DNA of 64,000 bases from Polynucleobacter nymphae (GTDB lineage: Bacteria; Pseudomonadota; Gammaproteobacteria; Burkholderiales; Burkholderiaceae): NCBI RefSeq assembly GCF_018882155.1, contig NZ_JACVPA010000001.1:620001-684000 (forward strand). The letters run 5' to 3'. The translations under genes and the position numbers were made by a program. This document shows positions 30,299-43,186 of the stretch, in pieces. The notes under the pieces are model-generated. The model saw only the letters and a list, made by a program, of their open reading frames with translations, searched no databases and had not been told where the DNA came from. Positions within the stretch are counted from its first letter, which is position 1. Each line of letters opens with the position of its first letter.

Positions 30299-31183
30299 TT
30301 AAGCAGTAGCTTTAGAGGCAGCAGCTACCTGAGCGGCAACTTCAGCCGCAAAGTCATCTTGGCGCTTCTCAATGCCCTCACCTACAACAAACATCGTAAA
30401 GCCCTTGATTGTTGTATTTGCAGCCTTGAGCATTTGCTCAACAGTTTGCTTGTCGTTCTTCACGAAAGTTTGGTTCAACAAAGAAACTTCTTTGAGGTAT
30501 TTCTGAATAGAACCTTCAACCATTTTCTCAACGATTTCTGGTGGTTTGCCAGATTCAGCAGCTTTTTGCACGGCAACGCTACGCTCAATCGCAATCGCTT
30601 GAGCAGGAACGTCTGCTGTAGATAAAGCAACAGGCTTCATCGCAGCAATATGCATTGCTACATCCTTAGCAGCAGTATCGTCACCATCAAATTCAACCAT
30701 CACACCAATGCGTGTGCCATGGAGATAAGAGGCTAACTTACTGTTGTTAGCAAAACGCTTAAAGCGACGTGGCATGATGTTTTCACCGATCTTACCGATC
30801 AATGCACTGCGAACTTCATCAACGGTTTTACCATTTAATGGCAATGCCAACAAAGCAGCCACGTCAGCGGGGTTCTTTTCAGCAACCAACTTCACGCAGT
30901 CGTTTGTAAACGCCAAGAAGTCATCGTTCTTCGAAACGAAGTCAGTTTCGCAGTTCACTTCAAGCAAGGCACCTGTAGTGCCATTGATGAATGAAACAAC
31001 AATACCTTCAGCTGTTACACGAGAAGCAGCTTTACCAGCTTTGCTACCGAGTTTGACGCGCAGAATTTCTTCTGCACGTGCCATGTCACCATCAGCCTCA
31101 GTCAAAGCTTTTTTGCACTCCATCATTGGAGCATCAGTCTTGGCGCGTAACTCGCCAACCATTGCGGCTGTAATAGCGGCCAT
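30299..31183 (-). CDS. tsf: Elongation factor Ts
   Basis: EF-Ts recycles EF-Tu-GDP. The 294-aa protein has the UBA-like N-terminus ([29 protein letters not shown]) and the TDFVSKND signature near residue 80. Its start codon overlaps the rpsB stop at 31183, so the two are coupled. Confidence 0.98.
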   Translation of the reverse strand: MAAITAAMVGELRAKTDAPMMECKKALTEADGDMARAEEILRVKLGSKAGKAASRVTAEGIVVSFINGTTGALLEVNCETDFVSKNDDFLAFTNDCVKLVAEKNPADVAALLALPLNGKTVDEVRSALIGKIGENIMPRRFKRFANNSKLASYLHGTRIGVMVEFDGDDTAAKDVAMHIAAMKPVALSTADVPAQAIAIERSVAVQKAAESGKPPEIVEKMVEGSIQKYLKEVSLLNQTFVKNDKQTVEQMLKAANTTIKGFTMFVVGEGIEKRQDDFAAEVAAQVAAASKATA

Positions 31184-31932
31184 TATTCAGCTTTCCCTTC
31201 TTCAACAAACTCTTCTTCGCCTGCTTTAACAGCAGTCAAGATTTCTTGGACAGAATTGGCCTTGCCTTCGAGGATTGCATCAGTAATACCGCGGGTATAG
31301 AGGAGAACAGCTTTGCTAGAGTCATCGTTACCAGGAATGATGTAATCAATGCCTTCTGGTGAGTGGTTGGTATCTACCACAGCAATTACTGGAATACCAA
31401 GTTTGTTAGCTTCAGTAATAGCAATCTTGTGATAGCCGACATCCACAACAAAAATAGCATCAGGAACACCATTCAAATCTTGGATACCGCCAAGTGCTTT
31501 TTGCAATTTATCGAGATCACGGTCATTGGTCAAAGCTTCTTTCTTAGAAAGCTTTTCCCAGTCGCCAGCTTCTTTAGCAACTGCCATATCTTTTAAACGC
31601 TTCAGTGAACCTTTAACAGTTTTAAAATTGGTAAGCGTACCGCCCAACCAACGGCTGTCGATATAAGGCATACCAGCACGAGTTGCTTCTTCAGCAATGA
31701 TCTCGCGTGATTGACGCTTAGTACCAACATATAAAATAGTGCCACGATTAGCAGCAACTTGTTTTGCAAATTTCAGGGCATCCTGAAACATTGGCAATGT
31801 TTTTTCCAAGTTGATGATGTGGATCTTATTGCGATGGCCGAAAATATAAGGAGCCATTCTTGGGGACCAGAAACGGGTTTGGTGACCAAAATGGCAACCG
31901 GCTTCCAGCATTTGACGCATTGTTACTGACAT
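31183..31932 (-). CDS. rpsB: 30S ribosomal protein S2
   Basis: S2 is a 249-aa small-subunit protein. The start [22 protein letters not shown], the middle [11 protein letters not shown] and [33 protein letters not shown] are typical. AGGAG lies six bases upstream of the ATG. A TATAAT box and a leader stem-loop lie upstream (see separate entries). Confidence 0.98.
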   Translation of the reverse strand: MSVTMRQMLEAGCHFGHQTRFWSPRMAPYIFGHRNKIHIINLEKTLPMFQDALKFAKQVAANRGTILYVGTKRQSREIIAEEATRAGMPYIDSRWLGGTLTNFKTVKGSLKRLKDMAVAKEAGDWEKLSKKEALTNDRDLDKLQKALGGIQDLNGVPDAIFVVDVGYHKIAITEANKLGIPVIAVVDTNHSPEGIDYIIPGNDDSSKAVLLYTRGITDAILEGKANSVQEILTAVKAGEEEFVEEGKAE

Positions 31933-31956
31933 AACTTCTCCTAAGGGTTGGTTCTA

Positions 31957-32006
31957 AAGTTGAGTCCTAGCTGCGCTAAAAAACGCCACCCCGGAAGGCT
32001 CAACTT
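31957..32006 (-). promoter_or_regulatory. rpsB leader stem-loop
   Basis: On the minus strand, AAGTTGAG (from 31999-32006) pairs with CTCAACTT (from 31957-31964), enclosing a G-rich internal part. It sits in the 5' leader about 25 bases before the rpsB start codon, where S2 autoregulation is known in other proteobacteria. A role here is inferred from position. Confidence 0.45.
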
Positions 32007-32040
32007 GCGATTTCAAGTCCAAAATAGACCTGAGACCAAA

Positions 32041-32046
32041 ATTATA
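32041..32046 (-). promoter_or_regulatory. -10 box of rpsB
   Basis: A perfect TATAAT on the minus strand, about 110 bp upstream of the rpsB start codon. I see no good -35 at 16-18 bp. Confidence 0.55.
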
Positions 32047-32138
32047 GCTTAAATATCAATGCTCTAGCTAGCCCTGCCCCAGTATCAAACAAAGGGAAGA
32101 GGCATAAAAGTGGTTCTGAGGACTCCCTAAAGAAGACA

Positions 32139-32159
32139 ATTGCCTAAATTCTAGGCAAT
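32139..32159. other. Small stem-loop upstream of map
   Basis: ATTGCCTA (32139-32146) pairs with TAGGCAAT (32152-32159) around a 5-nt loop. It lies between the divergent rpsB and map genes; its role is unclear. Confidence 0.3.
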
Positions 32160-32200
32160 CTTACTAAGTCAGAACTGCCCAAGTCGTTGATAATCAAGGC

Positions 32201-33037
32201 ATGAATAGTGTGTTTACCGCAGAAAAAGACATCCTTGGGATGCGAGAAGCTGGTCGCTTGGCTAGCGAAGTGCTGGATCATGTGACGCCCCATGTCAAAG
32301 CTGGGGTCACCACTGGTGAATTGGACCGCATTTGCCATGAGTACATGCGCGATGTCCAAAATACGATTCCTGCACCACTGAACTACCAGCCACCAGGCTA
32401 CCCACCATTTCCAGCATCCATTTGTACCTCAGTAAATGATGTGATTTGTCATGGCATTCCAGGTGACAAAGTTTTAAAAGGTGGTGATGTTGTTAATTTA
32501 GACATTACTGTGATTACTCCCGATGGCTACTACGGTGATACCAGTCGTATGTTCATGGTGGGCGAAGTTTCTGTTATGGCAAAACGTCTCACCCAAATTA
32601 CTTTTGAATGTATGTGGCTTGGCATTGCAGAAGTAAAGCCCGGCGCATCACTTGGCGATATTGGTCACGTTATCCAAAGCCATGCTGAAAAGTCTGGGTA
32701 CTCAGTAGTGCGTGAATATTGTGGACACGGTATCGGCAAAGTATTTCATCAAGATCCACAAATTCTGCATTACGGCAAACCAGGCACGGGTGAAAAACTC
32801 CTTGCTGGCATGACCTTCACAATCGAACCCATGATTAATGCTGGGCGTCGTGATATTCGTACGATGCCTGACCAGTGGACAGTCAAAACAAAAGATCGTA
32901 GCCTATCTGCGCAGTGGGAACACACCCTCCTAGTTACGCAAACTGGTGTTGAGGTCTTAACCTGGTCCGAAGGTAGCAACCCTCCACCTGATTGCGTTAA
33001 AGGTCTTTCTTTTAGACCATTGCTCGCTAGCGTCTAA
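32201..33037 (+). CDS. map: Methionine aminopeptidase, type I
   Basis: Map removes the initiator Met from new proteins. The 278-aa protein has the metal ligands in [19 protein letters not shown], the catalytic His in [15 protein letters not shown], and TFTIEPMI. It is divergent from rpsB, the common bacterial arrangement, and is followed after 4 bp by glnD. Confidence 0.97.
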   Translation: MNSVFTAEKDILGMREAGRLASEVLDHVTPHVKAGVTTGELDRICHEYMRDVQNTIPAPLNYQPPGYPPFPASICTSVNDVICHGIPGDKVLKGGDVVNLDITVITPDGYYGDTSRMFMVGEVSVMAKRLTQITFECMWLGIAEVKPGASLGDIGHVIQSHAEKSGYSVVREYCGHGIGKVFHQDPQILHYGKPGTGEKLLAGMTFTIEPMINAGRRDIRTMPDQWTVKTKDRSLSAQWEHTLLVTQTGVEVLTWSEGSNPPPDCVKGLSFRPLLASV

Positions 33038-33041
33038 ATCC

Positions 33042-35642
33042 ATGAGCGATTTGCAGCAGGGAAAAAATCAGATTACCGACGCAGCAAATCTGCGCGTCGC
33101 ACGAGAAATTGCATACACCGAGTTTAAAAAAACTCAGGCTGTTGGAAAACTCACTAAGCAGTTAAGCAAATTCACAGATCAGCTTCTCACTCAATTTTGG
33201 AGTGATTGTGGTTTGAACAACGATGCTACTTTGCTTGCAGTTGGCGGATACGGTAGGAGCTCACTATTTCCTTACTCTGATATTGATATCCTCATATTGC
33301 TACCCACAAATGCTGAGTTGGCTCAGTCCTTGTCAAAGAAGGTTGAGCAATACGTCACGAACTGTTGGGATGCCGGCTTGGAGATTGCATCTTCAGTAAG
33401 AACGGTTGCTGAATGCATTTCGGAATCCGAACAAGATATTACAGTGCGCACTTCTTTACTTGAGGCGCGATTCATTTGCGGCAAAAGACAACTGTTTAAG
33501 GAATTTTCAAACGCATTTGAAGCTGCCATGGATCCCAAAGCTTTTTTCCAAGCCAAACAAGCAGAGCAAATTCAGCGTCACTATAAATATCAGAACACGC
33601 CCTATGCCCTTGAGCCAAACTGCAAAGAAAGCCCTGGTGGCTTGCGGGATCTTCAAGTCATCTCTTGGGTCAGTAAAGCTGCATTACTTGGTAATACCTT
33701 TAAAGACTTAAACGCAGCAGGCTTGGTCACCCAACGCGAGCTCACTGAGCTGAATCGCAATCAGCGTTTTTTAGAGACACTGCGGGCGAATCTCCATTTG
33801 CTAGCAGGCCGCCGACAGGATGTCCTAGTTTTTGACTTACAGACCGCATTAGCAAAGTCCATGGGCATCGAAGAAGAGTCATCACGCGAAGCTAGTGAAG
33901 CAATTATGCGTCGCTACTACTGGGCTGCAAAAGCGGTGAATCAACTCAATGACGTACTGCTGCAAAACATTGAAGCGCTACTCTTTCCACAAGAGTCAAA
34001 AACGACACATCCAATTCCTGGTGAAGGTAATGAGTATTTTATTGAGCGCCAAGGCGTCCTAGATATCACTGATCCGCAGCTTTACCAAAAGCATCCCGAG
34101 CAAATCCTACGAACCTTTTTAGTACTTTCTCAAACGTCTAATGTAAAGAGTCTTTCGGCAACTATTTTTAGAGCCTTGTACAACGCTCGTCAAAAGATGG
34201 ATAGCAAATGGCGTGCTGCCCCGGTGAATAGAGCCCTCTTTATGGAGCTACTCAAACAACCAGAGGGCGTAAGCCGAGCATTTCATCTTATGAATAGCAC
34301 TAGCGTCTTGGGTCGCTACCTACCTGCCTTTAGAAGAATCGTTGGACAAATGCAGCATGACTTATTTCATGTGTACACAGTTGATCAACATATCCTGATG
34401 GTATTACGTAATGTACGTCGCTTTATGGTGATCGAGCATACCCACGAATTTCCATTCTGCAGTAGCCTGATTGCCCACTTTGAAAGGCCATGGCTGTTAG
34501 TTGTAGCCGCCTTATTTCATGACATTGCCAAAGGCCGCGGTGGCGATCACTCGCAATTAGGCAAGGCTGATGTACGTAAATTTGCTAAAGATCATGGCTT
34601 AGATAAGAAAGATACTGAACTCATAGTATGGCTAGTTGCAGAGCATCTCAATATGAGCCAGACAGCTCAGAAACAAGACATCACCGACCCAGATGTGGTG
34701 CGAGCATTTGCCAAAAAAGTGGGTGATGAGCGCCACCTTACTGCACTCTACTTATTAACTGTGGCTGACGTTCGTGGCACTAGCCCCAAAGTTTGGAATG
34801 CCTGGAAAGGCAAGCTCTTAGAAGACCTCTATCGCGCTACCCTCAGAGTCTTGGGCGGAGCCAAGCCCGATGCCTCTTCAGAACTAGCGCAACATCAAGA
34901 AGAGTCCAGAACTAAATTACGGTTGTACGGCATTGATGATGAGTCTTATGAAGATCTCTGGAAGCAACTAGATGTTGCATTCTTCTTAAGACAAGATTCA
35001 ACCGATATTGCTTGGCTCACACGACATCTTTATAACAAGGTCAATAGTGATCAACCTATCGTCAGAGCAAGGCTATCTCCGATTGGCGATGGATTACAGG
35101 TTGCCGTCTACGTTAAAGACCAAGAAGACCTCTTTGCCAGAATTTGCGCTTACTTTGAAAAACATGGTTTCTCAATTTGGGATGCACGCATTCATACGAC
35201 ACGCCATGGTTACGCTTTAGATACCTTCCAAATATCCGGCAGTACCTTAATAGATGAAGGTGGAAGCTACCGTGACATCATTCAACTAGTGGAGTTTGAA
35301 TTGACCGCCGCCCTCACGAATGCAGATCCCTTACCTAATCCAAGCATGGGTCGTCTCTCTAGACAGTCACGCACCTTCCCAATTCAGCCACGTGTCCATA
35401 TGGTTCCGGATGATCGCGGCAGATATTACACACTGGCACTATCGGCCAGTGACCGCACAGGTCTTCTTTACACAATCTCTAGGGTGCTTGCCAAACATCA
35501 AGTCTCGATTCATACCGCACGAATCAATACCCTAGGCGAGCGAGTAGAAGACGTATTGCTGCTTGATGCTGCCAACTTGGGTAAGAATCCCAAGTTACAA
35601 ATCCAACTTGAGACCGAATTGCTAGAGGCCTTGGGGGCTTAA
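33042..35642 (+). CDS. glnD: Bifunctional PII uridylyltransferase/uridylyl-removing enzyme
   Basis: GlnD senses glutamine and uridylylates or deuridylylates PII proteins, setting nitrogen control. The 866-aa protein, the normal length, has the nucleotidyltransferase motif [15 protein letters not shown] (68-82), an HD domain with [15 protein letters not shown] (near residue 490), and two C-terminal ACT domains ([21 protein letters not shown]). Its stop overlaps the stop of the convergent NUDIX gene by 4 bp. Confidence 0.97.
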   Translation: MSDLQQGKNQITDAANLRVAREIAYTEFKKTQAVGKLTKQLSKFTDQLLTQFWSDCGLNNDATLLAVGGYGRSSLFPYSDIDILILLPTNAELAQSLSKKVEQYVTNCWDAGLEIASSVRTVAECISESEQDITVRTSLLEARFICGKRQLFKEFSNAFEAAMDPKAFFQAKQAEQIQRHYKYQNTPYALEPNCKESPGGLRDLQVISWVSKAALLGNTFKDLNAAGLVTQRELTELNRNQRFLETLRANLHLLAGRRQDVLVFDLQTALAKSMGIEEESSREASEAIMRRYYWAAKAVNQLNDVLLQNIEALLFPQESKTTHPIPGEGNEYFIERQGVLDITDPQLYQKHPEQILRTFLVLSQTSNVKSLSATIFRALYNARQKMDSKWRAAPVNRALFMELLKQPEGVSRAFHLMNSTSVLGRYLPAFRRIVGQMQHDLFHVYTVDQHILMVLRNVRRFMVIEHTHEFPFCSSLIAHFERPWLLVVAALFHDIAKGRGGDHSQLGKADVRKFAKDHGLDKKDTELIVWLVAEHLNMSQTAQKQDITDPDVVRAFAKKVGDERHLTALYLLTVADVRGTSPKVWNAWKGKLLEDLYRATLRVLGGAKPDASSELAQHQEESRTKLRLYGIDDESYEDLWKQLDVAFFLRQDSTDIAWLTRHLYNKVNSDQPIVRARLSPIGDGLQVAVYVKDQEDLFARICAYFEKHGFSIWDARIHTTRHGYALDTFQISGSTLIDEGGSYRDIIQLVEFELTAALTNADPLPNPSMGRLSRQSRTFPIQPRVHMVPDDRGRYYTLALSASDRTGLLYTISRVLAKHQVSIHTARINTLGERVEDVLLLDAANLGKNPKLQIQLETELLEALGA

Positions 35643-36118
35643 TTTAGCTTTGCTAGGGCTCGCTTAATGCGGTCACTTTCAACCTGGTCAAAAGAAATCC
35701 ATGCGCAAGCAAGATCCTCAGTAGATTGCTCTTGAGAGGATACCCTCAGACAATATAGTAGGTCGATATGCAAATGAGTGTCTTCACCCTTCTTGGGATT
35801 TGCTGGGATTTCATGAATGTCGATATCGATTGGCTCAAGATCTTTCGAATCCGGAACGCAGATAAAACCAGTCTCCTCATAAACCTCACGAATGGCTGCA
35901 TCAATCGGCAATTCGCCATCATCAATGTGACCGCCCGGCTGAAACCATCGTTTAATAAATGGATGGAAGATTAGCAACACCTTGCCGTTATTGATAACTA
36001 GACCACTGGCCGTAATATGCCCTAGCTTATTAGATCTTTTGAAGGGGTTTTCATAATCAAGGATCGAATAAACCTGTTCCTCAAAAATAGAATTAAAAGA
36101 TTCGGGCAATTTCTGCAT
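35639..36118 (-). CDS. NUDIX hydrolase
   Basis: A 159-aa NUDIX protein with the full box from Gly63 (GHIDDGE) to REVYEETGF (about 77-85), fitting Gx5Ex7REUxEExGU. It hydrolyses a nucleoside diphosphate linked to another group; the substrate cannot be told. It is convergent with glnD and ends in an overlap of 4 bp. Possibly a house-cleaning enzyme. Confidence 0.88.
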   Translation of the reverse strand: MQKLPESFNSIFEEQVYSILDYENPFKRSNKLGHITASGLVINNGKVLLIFHPFIKRWFQPGGHIDDGELPIDAAIREVYEETGFICVPDSKDLEPIDIDIHEIPANPKKGEDTHLHIDLLYCLRVSSQEQSTEDLACAWISFDQVESDRIKRALAKLN

Positions 36119-36202
36119 AGAAAATCTTTAAATCAAAAATCTTACTAAGAGCTACTATGGCTTGCCACCTGATTTCTTGGTAAGAAATTACCTACAAAAG
36201 AA

Positions 36203-36228
36203 AGAGCCCAGGTTTTAAGCTGGGCTCT
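36203..36228 (-). terminator. Terminator of gcl
   Basis: AGAGCCCA (36203-36210) pairs with TGGGCTCT (36221-36228), with a T-rich tract on the minus strand, 26 bp beyond the gcl stop codon. Confidence 0.65.
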
Positions 36229-36253
36229 AGTAATGCAAACTACTTCAGAATGC

Positions 36254-38044
36254 TTAGTCTAAGAGGCCTGCCATTTGTAAGCCCTCACGACCAGCTGGGT
36301 GGCGACAATCAACTTCCTCAAACTCATTGATATTGTCAATCTCCATACCCATCGCAATGTTAGTTACCTTCTCCATGATCACCTCTACTACTACTGGCAC
36401 CATGAAGTGTTTAGCCATCTTTTGTGCTTCAACTAAAGCAGCATTAATCTTTGCGGGATCGCTTACGCGGATTAATTTGCAACCTAAACCTTCAACTACT
36501 TTACCGTGATCAACGCCATAACCTTTAAGGGTTGTGTCGTCCACGTTAATGTTGTCAAAGGCCAACTGTACGCAATAGTCCATCTCAAAACCGCGTTGTG
36601 CCTGACGAATTAAGCCGAGATAGCTATTATTCACCAACACCATCACTAAAGGTAATTTGAATTGCGCACCTACAGCCAGCTCTTCAATTAAGAACTGGAA
36701 GTCATAATCGCCTGATAAACCGACGACGGTACGAGTAGGATCAGCAGCCAATACACCTAGCGCAGCCGGAATAGTCCAGCCTAATGGGCCAGCTTGTCCG
36801 CAGTTAATCCACTGACGATCGCCATACACATGCAAGAACTGTCCGCCTGCAATTTGCGATAAACCAATGGTGGTGACATAAATAGTGTCGCGACCAAATG
36901 CAGTGTTCATTTCTTGATAAACGCGTTGTGGCTTGACTGGAATGTTATCAAAATCAGTCTTACGCAACATAAGCTTCTTACGCTCTTGGCAACGACTTAC
37001 CCAATCACCGTAATTATTCAACTTGCCTTTTGCTTTCCACTCTTTAGCAACTTGAACAAATAACTCTAGAGCTGCTTTGGCATCAGAAACAATTCCATAA
37101 TCAGGCGTAAATACGCGACCAATTTGGGTTGGCTCAACATCAACGTGAATAAACTTACGACCTTTGGTGTACACATCAATTGAACCAGTATGACGATTCG
37201 CCCAACGGTTACCAATACCTAATACAAAGTCACTCGCTAACATCGTTGCATTACCGTAGCGATGTGCAGTTTGCAAACCAACCATGCCAGCCATTAAAGG
37301 ATGATCATCTGGGATTGATCCCCAACCCATTAAGGTTGGGATTACTGGAATGCCCATCAGCTCAGCAAACTCTACTAATAATTTAGAAGCATCTGCATTA
37401 ATAATTCCGCCGCCAGCCACAATCAATGGCTTCTCAGCAGTCATTAACATTTCCATCGCTTTTTCGATTTGCTTGCGACTTGCTGTAGGTTTATAAACCG
37501 CCAATGGCTCATAAGTATCGATATCAAATTCAATCTCAGCCATCTGAACATCGATTGGCAAATCAATCAGCACTGGCCCTGGGCGTCCAGAGCGCATGAT
37601 ATGAAATGCTTGCTGAAATACTCGTGGCACTAAACCTGGCTCGCGAACGGTAACAGCCCACTTGGTAACTGGCTTAGCAATACTCTCGATATCAACAGCC
37701 TGGAAATCTTCTTTGTACAAACGTGCGCGTGGCGCTTGACCTGTAATACAAAGAATCGGAATGGAATCAGCACTTGCTGAGTAAAGACCGGTGATCATGT
37801 CGGTTCCAGCAGGGCCAGAGGTGCCAATACATACTCCGATGTTGCCAGCCTTAGCACGTGTATAACCTTCGGCCATATGCGATGCACCTTCTACGTGGCG
37901 AGCCAAAATATGGGTAATGGATTGACGCTCACGCAGTTGCGCGTAGAGTGGATTAATTGCAGCGCCAGGTACTCCGAAGGCAGTCGTAATGCCCTCTTTT
38001 TCCATCACCAAAACTGCTGCCATTGCTGCCTTCATTTTTGCCAT
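36254..38044 (-). CDS. gcl: Glyoxylate carboligase (tartronate-semialdehyde synthase)
   Basis: Gcl is a ThDP enzyme that condenses two glyoxylates to tartronate semialdehyde and CO2. With the start at 38044 ([19 protein letters not shown] upstream) it has 596 aa, close to E. coli Gcl. [13 protein letters not shown] has Val where other ThDP enzymes have the catalytic Glu, a known mark of Gcl. The ThDP site is [17 protein letters not shown]. The frame extends to 38074 but without a ribosome binding site. It is divergent from a LysR regulator with a dyad between them. The usual glyoxylate partners (hyi, glxR) are not adjacent. Confidence 0.95.
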   Translation of the reverse strand: MAKMKAAMAAVLVMEKEGITTAFGVPGAAINPLYAQLRERQSITHILARHVEGASHMAEGYTRAKAGNIGVCIGTSGPAGTDMITGLYSASADSIPILCITGQAPRARLYKEDFQAVDIESIAKPVTKWAVTVREPGLVPRVFQQAFHIMRSGRPGPVLIDLPIDVQMAEIEFDIDTYEPLAVYKPTASRKQIEKAMEMLMTAEKPLIVAGGGIINADASKLLVEFAELMGIPVIPTLMGWGSIPDDHPLMAGMVGLQTAHRYGNATMLASDFVLGIGNRWANRHTGSIDVYTKGRKFIHVDVEPTQIGRVFTPDYGIVSDAKAALELFVQVAKEWKAKGKLNNYGDWVSRCQERKKLMLRKTDFDNIPVKPQRVYQEMNTAFGRDTIYVTTIGLSQIAGGQFLHVYGDRQWINCGQAGPLGWTIPAALGVLAADPTRTVVGLSGDYDFQFLIEELAVGAQFKLPLVMVLVNNSYLGLIRQAQRGFEMDYCVQLAFDNINVDDTTLKGYGVDHGKVVEGLGCKLIRVSDPAKINAALVEAQKMAKHFMVPVVVEVIMEKVTNIAMGMEIDNINEFEEVDCRHPAGREGLQMAGLLD

Positions 38045-38123
38045 GATTCGTCTCCCAATGTTGTTGTAGCGCAATGATGGTGAAATTTGCCCTTTTTGGG
38101 AAGATCAGCAAATCTATATCTAG

Positions 38124-38140
38124 TATTCCACCATGGAATA
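38124..38140. promoter_or_regulatory. LysR-type operator between gcl and regulator
   Basis: TATTCCA-CCA-TGGAATA is a perfect 7-bp dyad with the T-N11-A pattern of LysR boxes, 38 bp before the regulator start and 80 bp before gcl. Confidence 0.6.
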
Positions 38141-38177
38141 GTGTAAAAATAGGGCATTAAAACCCCTAAAAAGTACT

Positions 38178-39101
38178 ATGGATCGCGTTCAAGGTATTTT
38201 TCTATTCGTTCGGATTGTTGAAACGGGCTCATTTAGCAAGGCTGCTGAGGACTTAGGCATTACCCAACCTACCGCCACTAAGTTTGTAGCTAGCCTAGAA
38301 AAGCGTTTAGGCACCCTATTACTGCATCGCAGTACACGTGGGGTCACAGCTACTGAGATTGGGAAGCTCTACTACGAAAAATGTAAGGTCATTTCTCAGG
38401 AAATTAATGAGGCTGATGATCTGGCTTCATTAATGCAATCTAAGGTTCGTGGCAAATTAACGATTAGCTCTTCGGTTGCTTTTGGGCGCCGCGTGCTAAC
38501 GCCCTCGATCTTAGAATTCATGTCACATCATCCAGAGTTAGAGGTAGATTTGAGTATGGATGATCGCTACATCAACTTAATTGAGCAAGGAGTTGATTTA
38601 GCAATTCGGATGAGAAATCTGCCGGACTCCTCATTAGGCTCCCGATTTATTGGCATGAATCCGTGGATATTGGTTGCTAATCCTAATTATCTTCAAGATC
38701 ATCCGGCGCCCAAGGCGCCAGAAGATATCAAAAAGCATCGCGCCCTCATCTACACAACAGCGCAAAGTGATCATCGCTGGAGCTTTACGAACCCGCAAAA
38801 TCAAACTGAAGTCGTTGAGGTTAAGGGTCCATTTATATCCAATAACCTTTCTTCCATTCTCTCAGCAGCTAGAGCAGGAATGGGCTTAGCTGCACTGCCC
38901 TGCTATGTAGCCTACCAATCTATTCAAGATCAAGTGTTACAGCCAGTAATGGAAGATTGGTTACTACCAAGCCAGGAAATGCATGCAGTATTTTCGTCGC
39001 CCAAACATGTGCCGACTAAAGTGAGTCAATGTATTGATTGGCTACAAGGTCAATTTAAGGGAGAGTGGTGGAAGGGCCTTCCTCCAGAGCACATTGAATA
39101 A
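38178..39101 (+). CDS. LysR family transcriptional regulator
   Basis: A 307-aa LysR protein. Residues 1-60 hold the winged HTH (GIFLFVRIVETGSFSKAAEDLGITQPTATKFVASLEKRLG); from about 90 on is the effector-binding domain. Its divergence from gcl and the dyad between them suggest that it controls gcl, perhaps with a glyoxylate-related inducer. The effector is inferred from context only. Confidence 0.9.
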   Translation: MDRVQGIFLFVRIVETGSFSKAAEDLGITQPTATKFVASLEKRLGTLLLHRSTRGVTATEIGKLYYEKCKVISQEINEADDLASLMQSKVRGKLTISSSVAFGRRVLTPSILEFMSHHPELEVDLSMDDRYINLIEQGVDLAIRMRNLPDSSLGSRFIGMNPWILVANPNYLQDHPAPKAPEDIKKHRALIYTTAQSDHRWSFTNPQNQTEVVEVKGPFISNNLSSILSAARAGMGLAALPCYVAYQSIQDQVLQPVMEDWLLPSQEMHAVFSSPKHVPTKVSQCIDWLQGQFKGEWWKGLPPEHIE

Positions 39102-39105
39102 AAAA

Positions 39106-39124
39106 ATCCCCAATAGACGGGGAT
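39106..39124 (-). terminator. Terminator of the leftward tautomerase transcript
   Basis: ATCCCC (39106-39111) pairs with GGGGAT (39119-39124). On the minus strand it is followed by seven T, so it ends the smc-to-tautomerase transcript. It lies just past the lysR stop codon. Confidence 0.75.
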
Positions 39125-39145
39125 CAATGCTGAATGAAGTTAGCT

Positions 39146-39328
39146 CTAATCACTCCAAAGCTTACCTGCAGTAGCCCAATCTGATTTTTTAATGTCTTGA
39201 TAGATCACATCTACGGACTCGGCAGAACAACCCATAATTTTGACAGCAGCCTCAGTGATCGCTTTCGCATACTCACGCTTTACATCCTCTGTACGACCCT
39301 CAAATAATTGAACTTGAATGACTGGCAC
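39146..39328 (-). CDS. 4-oxalocrotonate tautomerase family protein
   Basis: A 60-aa protein starting Met-Pro; Pro2 becomes the catalytic N-terminal Pro once Met is removed. The PVIQVQLFEGRTEDVKREYAKAIT start fits the family. The substrate is unknown. It follows the aldolase gene by 12 bp and is probably cotranscribed with it. Confidence 0.9.
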   Translation of the reverse strand: MPVIQVQLFEGRTEDVKREYAKAITEAAVKIMGCSAESVDVIYQDIKKSDWATAGKLWSD

Positions 39329-39340
39329 TTTTACCTCCGA

Positions 39341-40105
39341 CTAATAGTTAATGAATATACGTTGATATGCAGGCCATTCTAACTGGCCCTCCTGATCACC
39401 ATCACTACATAATTGCCTATAGGTTAACTGACATACCTCAGGAGTAGGAGTAATCAATTGCTCAGCAGATCCAGCTAGTAACTGAATTTTGCAGGCCTTA
39501 TCCAGAACATCCATTAAATAAAATGCTTGTTGAATAGACGACCCACAAACAATGCTGCCATGATTATGTAATAGCATGGCCTTCTTATTCCCTAAATTCT
39601 CAATCAAGGAAGTCTGCTCTTGCGATGAAAGCGCTAAGCCTTGGTATGGGTGATAACCCATATCTTGGTAGAAACGCAAAGCATGCTGAGAAATCGGTAA
39701 TAGCCCTTGTTTCTGGGCTGATACAGCAATCACAGAATCCGCATGCAAATGGAATACGCAATGGGCATCTAACCTTGCTGCATGTACCGCCCCATGAATC
39801 GCAAAACCCGTTTGATTAACTGGGCCATCACCAGACAATATCTGACCTGCAATATTGACCTTCACTAAATTTTGTGGGGTGACCTCATTAAAGTGCAACC
39901 CAAACTGATTGAGTAAATAAGCGCCATCTTCACCTGGTATAGCTGCTGATATGTGGGTATAGATTCCATCATCCCAATTTTTGAGATGCGCTAATTGATA
40001 GGCTGTTGCTAAATCAATACGAACCTGCTTTTCTAGATCAGAAACATTGCCCAAGGCAGCCCACTCTTTCGAGTTCATATGGAATTTTGAATGTAATGTA
40101 TTCAT
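39341..40105 (-). CDS. Class II aldolase/adducin family protein
   Basis: A 254-aa protein of the class II aldolase/adducin fold. The zinc ligands are seen in FHLHADS (two His) and in LLHNHGSIV; the N-terminal NWDDGIYTHISAAIPG fits the group. It may be an aldolase, epimerase or decarboxylase; the substrate is not fixed. It lies 15 bp past ligA on the same strand, beside the tautomerase. Confidence 0.85.
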   Translation of the reverse strand: MNTLHSKFHMNSKEWAALGNVSDLEKQVRIDLATAYQLAHLKNWDDGIYTHISAAIPGEDGAYLLNQFGLHFNEVTPQNLVKVNIAGQILSGDGPVNQTGFAIHGAVHAARLDAHCVFHLHADSVIAVSAQKQGLLPISQHALRFYQDMGYHPYQGLALSSQEQTSLIENLGNKKAMLLHNHGSIVCGSSIQQAFYLMDVLDKACKIQLLAGSAEQLITPTPEVCQLTYRQLCSDGDQEGQLEWPAYQRIFINY

Positions 40106-40120
40106 TTGAAAATAAGAGTC

Positions 40121-42145
<2,025 letters not shown>

Positions 42146-43168
42146 CTAGCTAAAGAGTCTGCTAGCCGTAGAAGATCCAGCGGGAACGCCAGACTTCTCT
42201 AGATTGGCATAAAGAACGTCGAGATGCTGACGAATACTCACTACTGCAGCTTCACTCAAATTAATACCATTGTCATCAACTAAACGGCCATGGGCAGCTT
42301 GAGCAATCTCAACACCTTCACCAAGCATTCTTTCAAAGGCACGTTCTTCTTGAGCAACTAGTGGAACCTCAAGCAATAAGGTCAATTGCGATACCGATGA
42401 ATTAGGATCTAAATCAGCGCTATTAAAGACGAACATACCATTGCTGTAGAACTCATATTGCCTGCCGTTACGAGCCAATTTGAAACCACGTTGACGCATG
42501 AGGGCATCAAAATTACCCCATGGGTATGGCGCATCAAATAAAACATTAATGCTGAGTTGAATATCGCTATCAGCAGCCATCACATCTAACTCTTTGGCAC
42601 TTTCCAACATCGTATTCACACTAGGCATGTCAATTTGAGAACCTAAAGTCTCCGCTAGTGCTTGTGCTCGTGAGCAAAAATCAGACAACTCTAAAACTCC
42701 AATAGCACCACGGCGACTCGCTAATTGAATGGCTAACTGCAATTCTGAATAGGAAGCCCCAGGTTTAAGATCTTCCCAATCCTCTGCAGCATCTTGGTCA
42801 GCGGTTAGGCCTTCACAAACCCACCTGGCGGTAGCTTGTACTTGTGAATCAGCCCAATCATGAATCTCTTCCAAGATCTCTGATCCGGCAATAGCTTGGT
42901 CAAAACGAAGTGTGATGACGCAATCAATACGGGGATCAATACTAAATTTCTCTGGAGAAGAGCTTGCTACTGACATAGATCCAAAACTCGGCTCAGTACG
43001 CCCCATCTCTGGATCAGCAAAACTAGGCTCGTGAGCAAATTGAGTTTGCTCTCTTGCTTGGCGACGTGCCCGCGCGTATTTAAAATTAAGGATAGCTACC
43101 AATATCAGAATCACTAGCCCAATGGCAGCTAATGCGAATTGCAAATCAGACAAACCCAACATCGTCAT
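42146..43168 (-). CDS. zipA: Cell division protein ZipA-like
   Basis: ZipA ties FtsZ to the membrane at the septum. The protein has one N-terminal membrane helix (about residues 8-30, LQFALAAIGLVILILVAIL), a variable linker and a C-terminal FtsZ-binding domain (RGFKLARNGRQYEFYSNGMFVFNSADLDP). I prefer ATG at 43168 to GTG at 43186. The smc-zipA-ligA order supports the call; the linker is short compared with E. coli. Confidence 0.82.
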   Translation of the reverse strand: MTMLGLSDLQFALAAIGLVILILVAILNFKYARARRQAREQTQFAHEPSFADPEMGRTEPSFGSMSVASSSPEKFSIDPRIDCVITLRFDQAIAGSEILEEIHDWADSQVQATARWVCEGLTADQDAAEDWEDLKPGASYSELQLAIQLASRRGAIGVLELSDFCSRAQALAETLGSQIDMPSVNTMLESAKELDVMAADSDIQLSINVLFDAPYPWGNFDALMRQRGFKLARNGRQYEFYSNGMFVFNSADLDPNSSVSQLTLLLEVPLVAQEERAFERMLGEGVEIAQAAHGRLVDDNGINLSEAAVVSIRQHLDVLYANLEKSGVPAGSSTASRLFS

Positions 43169-43186
43169 GATTTGTTCCACGTACAC

